From JBHGBM01 sp041946965 (GTDB taxonomy: Bacteria > Acidobacteriota > Terriglobia > Bryobacterales > Bryobacteraceae), in the NCBI GenBank assembly GCA_041946965.1, contig JBHGBM010000038.1, forward strand, positions 1 through 47,032: 47,032 bases of DNA, in the 5' to 3' direction. Below are positions 40,108 through 47,032 of the stretch, piece after piece; within the stretch, counting starts at the first letter, position 1, and each line of letters starts with the position of its first letter. The translations under genes and the position numbers were made by a program. A model generated the notes under the pieces. The model was not told where the DNA came from. It did not search any database and was given only the letters and a program-made list of their open reading frames with translations.

Positions 40108-42513
40108 CTACTTCAACAGGGCGGCCACCGTCTTTGCAAGCGTGTGGCTCGTGTAGGGCTTCTGAAGGAACCCGGAGACGCCGCGCCCCACGAACGAGGT
40201 CATCACCTGCGCCTCGTTATAACCGCTGGAGAGGACCACGGCGGCATCGGGCTTCAAGCGCCGGATCTCACTCAGGGTTTCCTCGCCGCCGAGCCCGGGC
40301 ATGCTGAGGTCCAGGATCACCAGCGCGATGCGATCGGCCTCGCGCGCAAACGCGGTGATCGCGCCGCGCCCGTCCTCGGCCGCCAGAACGCGGTAGCCGA
40401 TCCGTTCGAGCGACGCTTTGGCCATATCGCGGACGACCTTTTCGTCATCCACCAACAGCACCGTCGCGGTCCCGTGGTCCCGCGGGGCCGCGGCTTCCGC
40501 CGAGGCCGGAGCGGGCAGCAGGATCACCACCGAAGTGCCGCGGCCCGGCGCGCTGGCGATCTTTACCGCGCCATGGTGCGCGCGCACAATACCGGCGGTG
40601 GCGGCGAGCCCGAGTCCCCGTCCCTGGAACTTTGTCGTAAAGAACGGCTCGAACGCCCGCGCCTGGGTCGCCTCGTCCATCCCGCAACCGCTGTCCCGGA
40701 CTTCGAGAAAGACGTAAGGGCCGGGGCGCACCTCCCAACTCGCCAGCGCCCGCGCCTCGCTTTCGCCGAGCGAGGTCATTCCCGTCGCCACCGAGATGTC
40801 GCCGGCGTTGTTGCCTATGGCCTCGTTTGCGTTCAGAACCAGGTTCATGAGGACCTGCTGCATCTGCGTCCGGTCCGTCACGATCTCCGGGAGGTTGTCC
40901 TCGAGGCGGGTGTGGAAGGCGATTCTCTTCGAGACGCAGCTTTGCACCAGCGCCCGGGCCTTCTCCACCAGCGCCGAAAGGTCCACCGGCTCGCGCACGA
41001 ACTGGCCCTTGCCGGCGTAGGCGAGCAATTGGCGTGTGAGGTGCGCCGCCTGCTCTCCGCTTTCGATCACGCGATCGAGCAGGTCGGAGGGAGCGCCGGC
41101 GGGCAGCATTTCCTGGGCGAGGCTGGCGTTTCCGATGATGCCCACCAGAAGATTGTTGAAGTCGTGGGCGATGCCGCCGGCCAGCACACCGATGCTCTCC
41201 ATCTTCTGCGCCTCCCGCAACCGCTCCTGGCCCTCGCGAAGGGAACGCTCGGCCCGTTTGCGCATGAAGACCTGGACCACGGAGAGCGCCATGGACGTCA
41301 AGGCTTCCAGGTCCTGATCGCGGTACCCGCCCTCCCGGTTGCCCACGGCGATCATGCCGATGATTTTGCCGTCGTGCACCAGAGGCACACCCAGGAAGGA
41401 CGTGAGCGCCGGATGCCCTGCCGGCACGCCAATGCGATCGGGGTGCGACCGCGGATCGTTGGTGTAGAAACCTTTGCCGTCGATCAGCACCCGCCCGTAG
41501 ATGCCGTGAATCGCGAACCCCTGGGGCGCCTTGCGGCCCGGTTCGATATCCATCCGGCACGCATCCCAGCCGGGGTCGCTGATGGCGATGCCGTCGAGCC
41601 GGCCTTGTTCGTTGACCTCCGCGATGAATCCGAATCTGCTCTGGGTCACCGATTCGGCGACGGCCAGGCACTTTCGGCCGAGTTCTTCTTCCGTGTCGCA
41701 GGTGAGCGCTTCGCGCAATATGCGGTTGATGCCTTCCAGCACGGCGTTCTGATGCCGCACGCGCTCCTCGCTGCCCCGCAACTGGAGGGTGCGGTGTTGC
41801 ACGCGCTCCTCCAACTCGACGTGCGCCCGGCGGATCTCGGTGTCCAGGCGCTCGCGCTCGCGAATGTTGTTCAGCATCCGCTCGACCTCGCGCCCGGTCC
41901 GGCCGGCATGGAGAAACTCCTCGGGAGGGACGAAGTAGAAGTTCTCGCAAACCGTGTCGCGGTAAATCACTATCGGATGGGTCCGGATGATGTCGAGCAT
42001 CAGCTCGGGTGGAAACAGGCGGCGATTATACTGGCAGAGCGCGCAGGCGTTGCTTCCGGTAAGCGCGCGCGTGAGACGGCTCTCATATTCCATCCAGCGC
42101 TCCATGCCGGGACCGCCGCGCACCACCCATTCCGTCTCCCCCGTGGCACGCAGCGAGGAGAACCCCTCGCGCGCCGCGTCCTCGGCGGCCTGCTGCCAGA
42201 AGGTGAACATCCAGTCCGGATCGAACCGTCCGTTCCGCATGTAGGTCTGGTCCTTGGTGGTCAGCACGAGCGCGCCGGATTCGGTGGCGGCGCCCACGTC
42301 CACACCGCCGTCACGCAGCGCCTCCGCGACCGTGTCGAGGTACGCCGTCTCGGTTATGTAGAGACATTTCTCGTGCCTCTCCAGACCGATGCGGATGAAG
42401 GGAACGGCCACAGCGAAGTGCTCCTGGGGGTCCTCGTAGATGGAGCAGAGGTGATCGTGCGGTTTGAGCCGGCGCAGGGCTTCCACCAGGCGGTCCGAAT
42501 TGGAGGGAGCCAT
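40108..42513 (-). CDS. Hybrid sensor histidine kinase: MEDS-GAF-HisKA-HATPase-receiver
   Basis: An 801-residue soluble hybrid kinase. Residues ~10-185 match the MEDS sensory domain (HDHLCSIYED; ESGALVLTTKDQTY; ALCQYNRRLFPPELM). A coiled coil spans ~205-245. A GAF domain lies at ~250-395 (SRFGFIAEVNEQG; LTSFLGVPLVHDGKIIGMIAVGN). The phosphoacceptor is His450 in GIAHDFNNLL. HATPase motifs are NLVLNANEAI, DSGCGMD and GRGLGLAA. The terminal receiver (LLVDDEKVVRDMA) has Asp735 and the Lys of LQKPY. There is no DNA-binding output or separate regulator nearby. TATACT (42520-42525) ends 6 nt before the ATG. The GH43 gene follows after 4 nt. Confidence 0.92.
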   Translation of the reverse strand: MAPSNSDRLVEALRRLKPHDHLCSIYEDPQEHFAVAVPFIRIGLERHEKCLYITETAYLDTVAEALRDGGVDVGAATESGALVLTTKDQTYMRNGRFDPDWMFTFWQQAAEDAAREGFSSLRATGETEWVVRGGPGMERWMEYESRLTRALTGSNACALCQYNRRLFPPELMLDIIRTHPIVIYRDTVCENFYFVPPEEFLHAGRTGREVERMLNNIRERERLDTEIRRAHVELEERVQHRTLQLRGSEERVRHQNAVLEGINRILREALTCDTEEELGRKCLAVAESVTQSRFGFIAEVNEQGRLDGIAISDPGWDACRMDIEPGRKAPQGFAIHGIYGRVLIDGKGFYTNDPRSHPDRIGVPAGHPALTSFLGVPLVHDGKIIGMIAVGNREGGYRDQDLEALTSMALSVVQVFMRKRAERSLREGQERLREAQKMESIGVLAGGIAHDFNNLLVGIIGNASLAQEMLPAGAPSDLLDRVIESGEQAAHLTRQLLAYAGKGQFVREPVDLSALVEKARALVQSCVSKRIAFHTRLEDNLPEIVTDRTQMQQVLMNLVLNANEAIGNNAGDISVATGMTSLGESEARALASWEVRPGPYVFLEVRDSGCGMDEATQARAFEPFFTTKFQGRGLGLAATAGIVRAHHGAVKIASAPGRGTSVVILLPAPASAEAAAPRDHGTATVLLVDDEKVVRDMAKASLERIGYRVLAAEDGRGAITAFAREADRIALVILDLSMPGLGGEETLSEIRRLKPDAAVVLSSGYNEAQVMTSFVGRGVSGFLQKPYTSHTLAKTVAALLK

Positions 42514-42519
42514 GGCGCC

Positions 42520-42525
42520 AGTATA
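42520..42525 (-). promoter_or_regulatory. -10 of the histidine kinase/GH43 operon
   Basis: TATACT (5/6) on the minus strand, in GCTATACTGGCGCC directly before the ATG. The transcription start would fall on or next to the start codon. A near copy, GCTACACTGGCC, precedes the aldo/keto reductase gene (18891-18880). Confidence 0.45.
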
Positions 42526-42640
42526 GCTCCGCAGTGTTTGCGGGGATCAGCCGGCTGAAGTTAATTCCGCGCCGGGATCGCGAGGGAGCGGTGGCACGGG
42601 CGTAGCGGCGGCGTAAGAGAAGGACGAGGAGTAGAGTCCC

Positions 42641-43654
42641 CTATCCCCGCCACATACCGCTCGAACGCAGCAGCGTCTCGTGTACCGCGAGGTCTTCTTC
42701 CAGGGTGACCCGCAGGGCGGTTTCGCCGCGCACGGCGGCGGCAAGCTCCACGAAATCGTCCACATAACGCCGGTAGGCGGGCACTTCGATCTTCTGCACT
42801 CCGGGGCGGTAGGGCCCCGCCGGTTTTGCCAGGTCCATGGTCAACACCGGGGGCTCGATGGGATTCACGATGGCGCAGCCGCCGGCGCCATGCACCTCGA
42901 GCGCGCGGTAGCGGAACGAGTTCGGCTGCAACGTGGCGCCGTGAATCAGGCCGATCGCCCGCGGCCATTCGAGCACGGCGGCGGTGTTGTCCCTGAGCTG
43001 GTCCTGCCCGCCGTCTGTGCGGAGAAACGGGGTAACCTTCAGGGGTTTTCCCATCATGCGCGTGACGGCGTCGATGACGTGCCCGCCCAACTCGAACATG
43101 ACGCCTCCGGGAAACTCCGCCAGTTCCTGCCGCCGCGCCGGCTCCAGCAGGTTGCCGATGCAGGCGCGAACCATGTAGACCCGCCCCAGCCAGCCCTGGC
43201 GCGCCGCTTCTATCGCCCTGGCGATCGCCGGATGATAGCGCCACATGTACCCGACCTGCACGAGCAGCTTTCTCCGGCGGGCCGCGTCCACGATTTTCCG
43301 GAAGCCCGCCATGTCCGCGGCAGGGGCCTTTTCGAGGTGCAGGTGTTTGCCCGCTTCGAGCACCGCCAGCCCGTCGGCGGCATGGTCGCGCACCGGCGAT
43401 TCGACCGCGATGGCGCGAATTTCGGGATGCCGCAGCAGCTCCTCGCGCGAGAGCAGCGCGATGCCCCTTGCGCGAAGCGATTCGGCGAGCTTCGCGCCGG
43501 GCTCCGAGACGCCCACCAGGCGCCACTCGGGATTGGCCCGCACGGTTTCGAGCTTGGCCGCGCCGTGCGCGTGGCTCACGCCCAGGAACCCGATTCCGAG
43601 CGGGGCCTTCTGGAAGACCCCGGCGGCGAGCGTGGTAAAGGTACGCCTCAGCAT
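42641..43654 (-). CDS. Gfo/Idh/MocA oxidoreductase
   Basis: A 337-residue oxidoreductase: LGIGFLGVSHAHGAAKLETV replaces the usual GxGxxG start, and LHLEKAPAAD is the EKP-type catalytic segment (Ala for the usual intervening residue). YMWRYHPAIARAIEAA and MFELGGHVIDAVTRMMG are the substrate-side stretches. MLRRTFTTLAAGVF may be a poor export signal or simply the N-terminus. It differs strongly from the Tat-exported Gfo/Idh at 32-33 kb. It begins 39 bp after the outer-membrane efflux gene; TTGACG (43692-43687) and a GTAAGCCTTAC palindrome (43669-43659) lie in that gap and may give it its own promoter. Confidence 0.87.
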   Translation of the reverse strand: MLRRTFTTLAAGVFQKAPLGIGFLGVSHAHGAAKLETVRANPEWRLVGVSEPGAKLAESLRARGIALLSREELLRHPEIRAIAVESPVRDHAADGLAVLEAGKHLHLEKAPAADMAGFRKIVDAARRRKLLVQVGYMWRYHPAIARAIEAARQGWLGRVYMVRACIGNLLEPARRQELAEFPGGVMFELGGHVIDAVTRMMGKPLKVTPFLRTDGGQDQLRDNTAAVLEWPRAIGLIHGATLQPNSFRYRALEVHGAGGCAIVNPIEPPVLTMDLAKPAGPYRPGVQKIEVPAYRRYVDDFVELAAAVRGETALRVTLEEDLAVHETLLRSSGMWRG

Positions 43655-43693
43655 GACAGTAAGGCTTACCAGGAGCCGGGGTCCCGCGTCAAC

Positions 43694-45085
43694 CTACTGC
43701 CAGCCGCCGCCCAGCGCGCGGTAAAGGTCGATGTAGGAAAGCAGTTCCTGCAAGCGCAACTGCGCCAGAGTGAGCCGGCCCGAAAAGAGGTTGCGCTCGG
43801 CGTCGAGCACCTGGAGGTAGCTGTCCATGCCGCCCTGGTAGCGCAGCTTGGAGAGCCGCACGCTCTCCTGGACCGCGTTCACCAGGCGGTCCTGCTGGGC
43901 GCGCTGCTCGCGCGTGCGGTCGTAGCGCACGAGCGCGTCGGAGACCTCGCGCAGCGCGTTAAAGACGGCCCGCTGATAAGCGATCACCATCTCGGTCTTC
44001 TGCGCTTCGGAATACCGCACGCCGGCGCGCACGCGGCCGGCGTCGAAAATCGGCAGCACCGCGGCGGGCGTCACGCTCGCCAGGCGCGCGGGCGCGGTGA
44101 GCAGGCCGGTGAGCGCGCGGCTTTGGCCGCCCAGAAAGCCGGTGAGGGAGATCTGGGGGAAGTAGTAGGCCTTGGCCACCCCGATCTGCGCGTTGGCGGC
44201 GATCAGGGCCTGCTCGGCGCGGCGTATGTCCGGCCGGCGCTCGAGCAGCGCCGAGGGCAGTCCCGGAGGCACCTGGGCGGGGAGGCCGAAATCGTCCACC
44301 GCCTTGCCGCGCGTGATCGGACCGGGCGCCCGTCCCAGCAGCAGATTGAGCGCGTTTTCCGCCTGGGCGATCTCGCGCTCCACCCTGGCGATCTGCGCCG
44401 CGGCGGTGTAGAGGAGCTGCTCGGCCTGGCGCTCCTCGAGCCCCGAGGCGGCGCCCTGCTGGTGGCGCAGCTTCACCAGCTTGAGGTTGTTCTCCGCAAT
44501 ATCGCGCGTGCCGCGCGCGATTTCGAGCTCGAGGTCGCGTTCCCGCAGGCTGAAGTACCCGCCGGCGACGTCGCTTACCAACGAGACCACCACGGCGTTG
44601 CGCGCCTCTTCCGTAGCCAGGTACTGCGCGCGCGCGGATTCCCTCAGCCGGCGCACGCGGCCCCAGAAATCCAGCTCCCACGAAAGTCCTGCGCCCGCCT
44701 GCGTGTAGCTGACGCCAGTGTCCGCCCCGGGTCTTATGAGGGTCTGAGCGCCCACCGAAGAGCTGCGCGAAGCGGCGAATTGCCCCTGTGCGCCCAGGTA
44801 CGGGTACTCGGTGGCGCCGGTAATGCGGTACAGCTCCCGCGCCTCCAGCACCCGCTGCGACGCGATGCCCAGATCGAGGTTCTTCTCCAACGCTTCCGCG
44901 ATGAGGAGGTTCAGGGTATCGTCCTGGAACAGGCCCGCCCAATTTTTATCGGCCAGGGATGTGGAAGAGGCGGCCGCACCCGGGAACCGCGCGGGAATGG
45001 CGACCGCAGGCCGCTGATACTTCGGGCCCACGGCGCAACCCGCCAGCATCAAGGGGAGCAGGAGGCAAAGGGATCGGGTTCTCAT
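43694..45085 (-). CDS. Outer-membrane efflux lipoprotein (NodT/OprM-like)
   Basis: A 463-residue TolC-type channel with a lipoprotein signal (LLLPLMLAGCAVGP; lipidated Cys17) and two outer-membrane-efflux repeats: LLIAEALEKNLDLGIASQRVLEARELY and LERRPDIRRAEQALIAANAQIGVAKAYYFP. LTGFLGG and the closing SYIDLYRALGGGW are also typical of the NodT subfamily. It forms the exit duct for the adjacent RND pump. ATG 45085 overlaps the pump's stop by 4 bp (ATGA), so they are translated together. Confidence 0.93.
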   Translation of the reverse strand: MRTRSLCLLLPLMLAGCAVGPKYQRPAVAIPARFPGAAASSTSLADKNWAGLFQDDTLNLLIAEALEKNLDLGIASQRVLEARELYRITGATEYPYLGAQGQFAASRSSSVGAQTLIRPGADTGVSYTQAGAGLSWELDFWGRVRRLRESARAQYLATEEARNAVVVSLVSDVAGGYFSLRERDLELEIARGTRDIAENNLKLVKLRHQQGAASGLEERQAEQLLYTAAAQIARVEREIAQAENALNLLLGRAPGPITRGKAVDDFGLPAQVPPGLPSALLERRPDIRRAEQALIAANAQIGVAKAYYFPQISLTGFLGGQSRALTGLLTAPARLASVTPAAVLPIFDAGRVRAGVRYSEAQKTEMVIAYQRAVFNALREVSDALVRYDRTREQRAQQDRLVNAVQESVRLSKLRYQGGMDSYLQVLDAERNLFSGRLTLAQLRLQELLSYIDLYRALGGGWQ

Positions 45086-47032
45086 TCGGCGGGCTCCGTG
45101 GCGGGTGCCGCGCCCGCCGCCGTTTTCGGCGACCGCTCCACAATCCGCTGGATCACCAGGTAGAGCACGGGAACGAAGAAGACGGCCAGCAGGGTGGCGG
45201 CGTTCATTCCGCCGAACACCGCCGTGCCTAGGGAACGCCGCGACGCGCCGCCCGCGCCCCTCGCCACCAGGAGCGGCAACACACCCAGAATGAACGCGAA
45301 CGAAGTCATCAAGATGGGCCGCAGGCGCAGGCTCGCGGCTTCGAGCGCCGCATCGCGCGGGGTGCGCCCGTGCTCCTGCCGCATGCGCGCGTACTCCACG
45401 ATCAGAATCGCGTTCTTGGCCGCCAGGCCGATCAGGGTCACGATGCCGATCTGGGTGTAAATGTCGTAGGGGTAATTGCGCAGCCAGACCGCGCAGAGCG
45501 CGCCGAACAGGCCCAGCGGAACGGCCATCAGCACCGCGAACGGAATCGACCAGCTTTCGTACAGCGCCGCCAGGCACAGAAAAACCAGCACGGCCGCGAA
45601 CCCGAAGATCATGCCCTCATTGCCCTGCGCGGCCTTTTCCTGGTAGGTGGTTCCGGTCCACTCGTACGCATAGCCGGAGGGCAGCACCGAGGGCGCCAGT
45701 TCCTCCATGGCTTTCACCGCCTGGCCGCTGCTGTAGCCCGGTGCGGGGCCGCCGAGGATCTGGACCGCCCGGTTGCGGTTATAGCGGTACACCACGTCCG
45801 GACCGGCGGTGGCCGTCACGTTGGCGAGCGTGCCCAGCGGCGCCATGCCGCCCTCCGCGTTCCGCAGGTAGAACCGGTTGATATCCGATGGCTTGGTGCG
45901 GAACTCCGGTTCGGCCTGCACCAACACCTGCCAGGTACGCCCGAATGCGTTGAAGTCGTTCACGTACAGGCCGCCCAGAAAGGTCTGAAGCGTGTTGAAC
46001 GCGTCCGTCACGGGGATGCCCAGCGTCTGCACCTTGGCCAGATCCAGGTCCACCTTGTAGGCGGGCACGTTGGAGCGGAAGGTGGTCATGACGTTGCGCA
46101 GTTCGGGACGCCGCGCAGCGGCCTGGATCATGGTGCCGGCGGCTTGCGTCAGGTCCTCGATGCTGCCGCCGGTGCGATCCTCCAGCATGAACTGGAACCC
46201 ACCCGTGGTGCTCAGCCCCAGGATCGGCGGCAGGCCGAAGGCGTACACGAAGGCTTCCGGCACCTTGGCGAACTCGCGCTGCATGCTTCCCAGAATGGCC
46301 TGGAGCTGAAGGTCCTTCGATCTACGTTCGTCCCAGGGTTTCAGGCGAGTGATCACGGTGGCGACGTTCGAGCTGCTGGTGCGCGAGGTGATGTCGATGC
46401 CGCCCAGCGTGAACGTCCCGGCTACGCCCGGCAGTGCGGAGACGAGGCTCTCGACTTTGCGGGTGGCCGCGTCGGTGCGCTGGACGGAGGCGCCGTCGGG
46501 AAGGCGCACGGCGACGAACACGGTTCCCTGGTCCTCCTCCGGCACGAAGCCGGTGGGAAGGACCTTGAACAGCGTGCCCGCCGCCAGCCAGAAGCAGAAC
46601 AGCGCCGCCATGGCCAGCGCGGACTTGCGCATCAGCGCGCCGACTCCGGCCAGATAGCGGTTCCTGGTCCATTCGAACCCGCGGTCGAAGCTGCGGAAGA
46701 AACGCGCCAGCGGCCCGCGGCTTTCCATTTTCGGGCGCAGGATCAGGGCGCTCAGCGCCGGGCTGAGGGACAACGCGTTGAAGGCCGAGATGAGCACCGA
46801 AGCCGCGATGGTGAGCGCGAACTGTTTGTAGATCTGCCCGCTGATGCCGCCCAGGAACGCTACGGGGATGAAGGCGGCGGCGAGAATGAACGCGATGGCC
46901 ACCACCGGGCCGGAGACCTCGCGCATCGCCTGGATGGTGGCATCTCGCGGCGTCATGCCCTGGTCGATCTTGTGCTGCACCGCCTCCACCACCACGATGG
47001 CGTCGTCCACCACGATGCCGATGGCCAGCACC
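45082..47032 (-). CDS. RND efflux transporter (HAE1/AcrB-like), N-terminus outside the window
   Basis: 649 residues of an AcrB-type proton-driven pump; the reading frame runs off the window, so ~400 N-terminal residues are missing. GIVVDDAIVVVEAVQ contains the paired Asp residues of the proton relay in TM4. FNALSLSPALSALIL, the porter domain (PEEDQGTVFVAVRLPDGAS; DLDLAKVQTLGIPVTDAFNTLQ) and the final TM block (LRPILMTSFAFILGVLPL; GTAVFGGMNAATLLAVFFVPVLY) are all present. Substrates are likely drugs or hydrophobic compounds. The adaptor (membrane-fusion) protein should lie upstream, beyond the window. Confidence 0.95.
   Translation of the reverse strand, partial: VLAIGIVVDDAIVVVEAVQHKIDQGMTPRDATIQAMREVSGPVVAIAFILAAAFIPVAFLGGISGQIYKQFALTIAASVLISAFNALSLSPALSALILRPKMESRGPLARFFRSFDRGFEWTRNRYLAGVGALMRKSALAMAALFCFWLAAGTLFKVLPTGFVPEEDQGTVFVAVRLPDGASVQRTDAATRKVESLVSALPGVAGTFTLGGIDITSRTSSSNVATVITRLKPWDERRSKDLQLQAILGSMQREFAKVPEAFVYAFGLPPILGLSTTGGFQFMLEDRTGGSIEDLTQAAGTMIQAAARRPELRNVMTTFRSNVPAYKVDLDLAKVQTLGIPVTDAFNTLQTFLGGLYVNDFNAFGRTWQVLVQAEPEFRTKPSDINRFYLRNAEGGMAPLGTLANVTATAGPDVVYRYNRNRAVQILGGPAPGYSSGQAVKAMEELAPSVLPSGYAYEWTGTTYQEKAAQGNEGMIFGFAAVLVFLCLAALYESWSIPFAVLMAVPLGLFGALCAVWLRNYPYDIYTQIGIVTLIGLAAKNAILIVEYARMRQEHGRTPRDAALEAASLRLRPILMTSFAFILGVLPLLVARGAGGASRRSLGTAVFGGMNAATLLAVFFVPVLYLVIQRIVERSPKTAAGAAPATEPAE

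Noticed and set aside
40054..42558. An 834-codon plus-strand open frame
   Set aside because: It is the complement of the histidine kinase gene, whose every catalytic motif is intact on the minus strand.
1..47032. tRNA, rRNA, CRISPR, insertion sequences, att sites
   Set aside because: I looked for TPsiC-like GGTTCGAATCC stretches, repeated spacers, transposase motifs and terminal inverted repeats, and saw none that held up. A short tRNA could still be missed by eye.

Overview
The window looks like a chromosomal segment of a GC-rich Acidobacteriota, most probably of the Bryobacterales / Candidatus Solibacter type. The evidence is family content: a C-terminal domain of the Solibacter type (TIGR03437-like) on the first gene, a VWFA-related acidobacterial protein (TIGR03436-like), a very large carboxypeptidase-regulatory/TonB-type outer-membrane receptor, repeated DUF1080 proteins, and many twin-arginine-exported enzymes. 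No rRNA, tRNA, CRISPR array, transposase or phage gene was recognised. The assignment rests on recalled family signatures, not on a search.

Layout. 1-1263: 3' end of a secreted glycosyl-hydrolase-like (GHL10) protein. 1257-8266 (minus): a tightly overlapped seven-gene exopolysaccharide/O-antigen operon, read as flippase, O-antigen ligase/polymerase, GT4, GT4, methyltransferase, GT4, and the initiating sugar-phosphate transferase. 8289-9948: a DUF72 gene with a small overlapping upstream ORF, and a DinB gene, diverging from one palindromic promoter. 9922-13475 (minus): purU, a YidE-like transporter and a DUF362 protein. PurU has a clear promoter and a roughly 85-nt leader that folds on paper into a three-way junction. 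13653-16591 (plus): a small Cys-rich protein, then a CsgG-like protein and a membrane Ser/Thr kinase. 16592-20433 (minus): sulfatase, aldo/keto reductase, a broken DNA-ligase-associated exonuclease gene, and citrate synthase. 20804-27537 (plus): a 1122-residue secreted protein, a VWA protein, a small secreted protein and a second sulfatase.

27585-38673 has visibly lower GC than its flanks in sampled lines (about 52-60% against about 70%, though not uniformly). It carries two divergent gene groups. The minus group is sulfatase, membrane-bound regulator-like protein, Gfo/Idh oxidoreductase, TonB-type receptor and DUF1080 protein. The plus group is a sugar isomerase/epimerase-like TIM barrel and a second DUF1080 protein. 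Together they look like a periplasmic oxidise-then-cleave (3-keto-glycoside) route for a possibly sulfated glycoside. The right edge of this block lies exactly where a GH43 gene (38490-40103) runs antisense into the last DUF1080 gene.

38490-47032 (minus): GH43, a MEDS-GAF hybrid histidine kinase 4 nt upstream of it, a second Gfo/Idh protein, and an RND efflux pair (outer-membrane factor, and an inner-membrane pump cut by the window end).

Two sequence-level signals stand out. At least seven genes have a -10-like hexamer ending only 6-12 nt before the start codon, which suggests leaderless mRNAs. PurU does the opposite, with its promoter placed so that the transcript would begin on the first base of a 10-bp closing stem.
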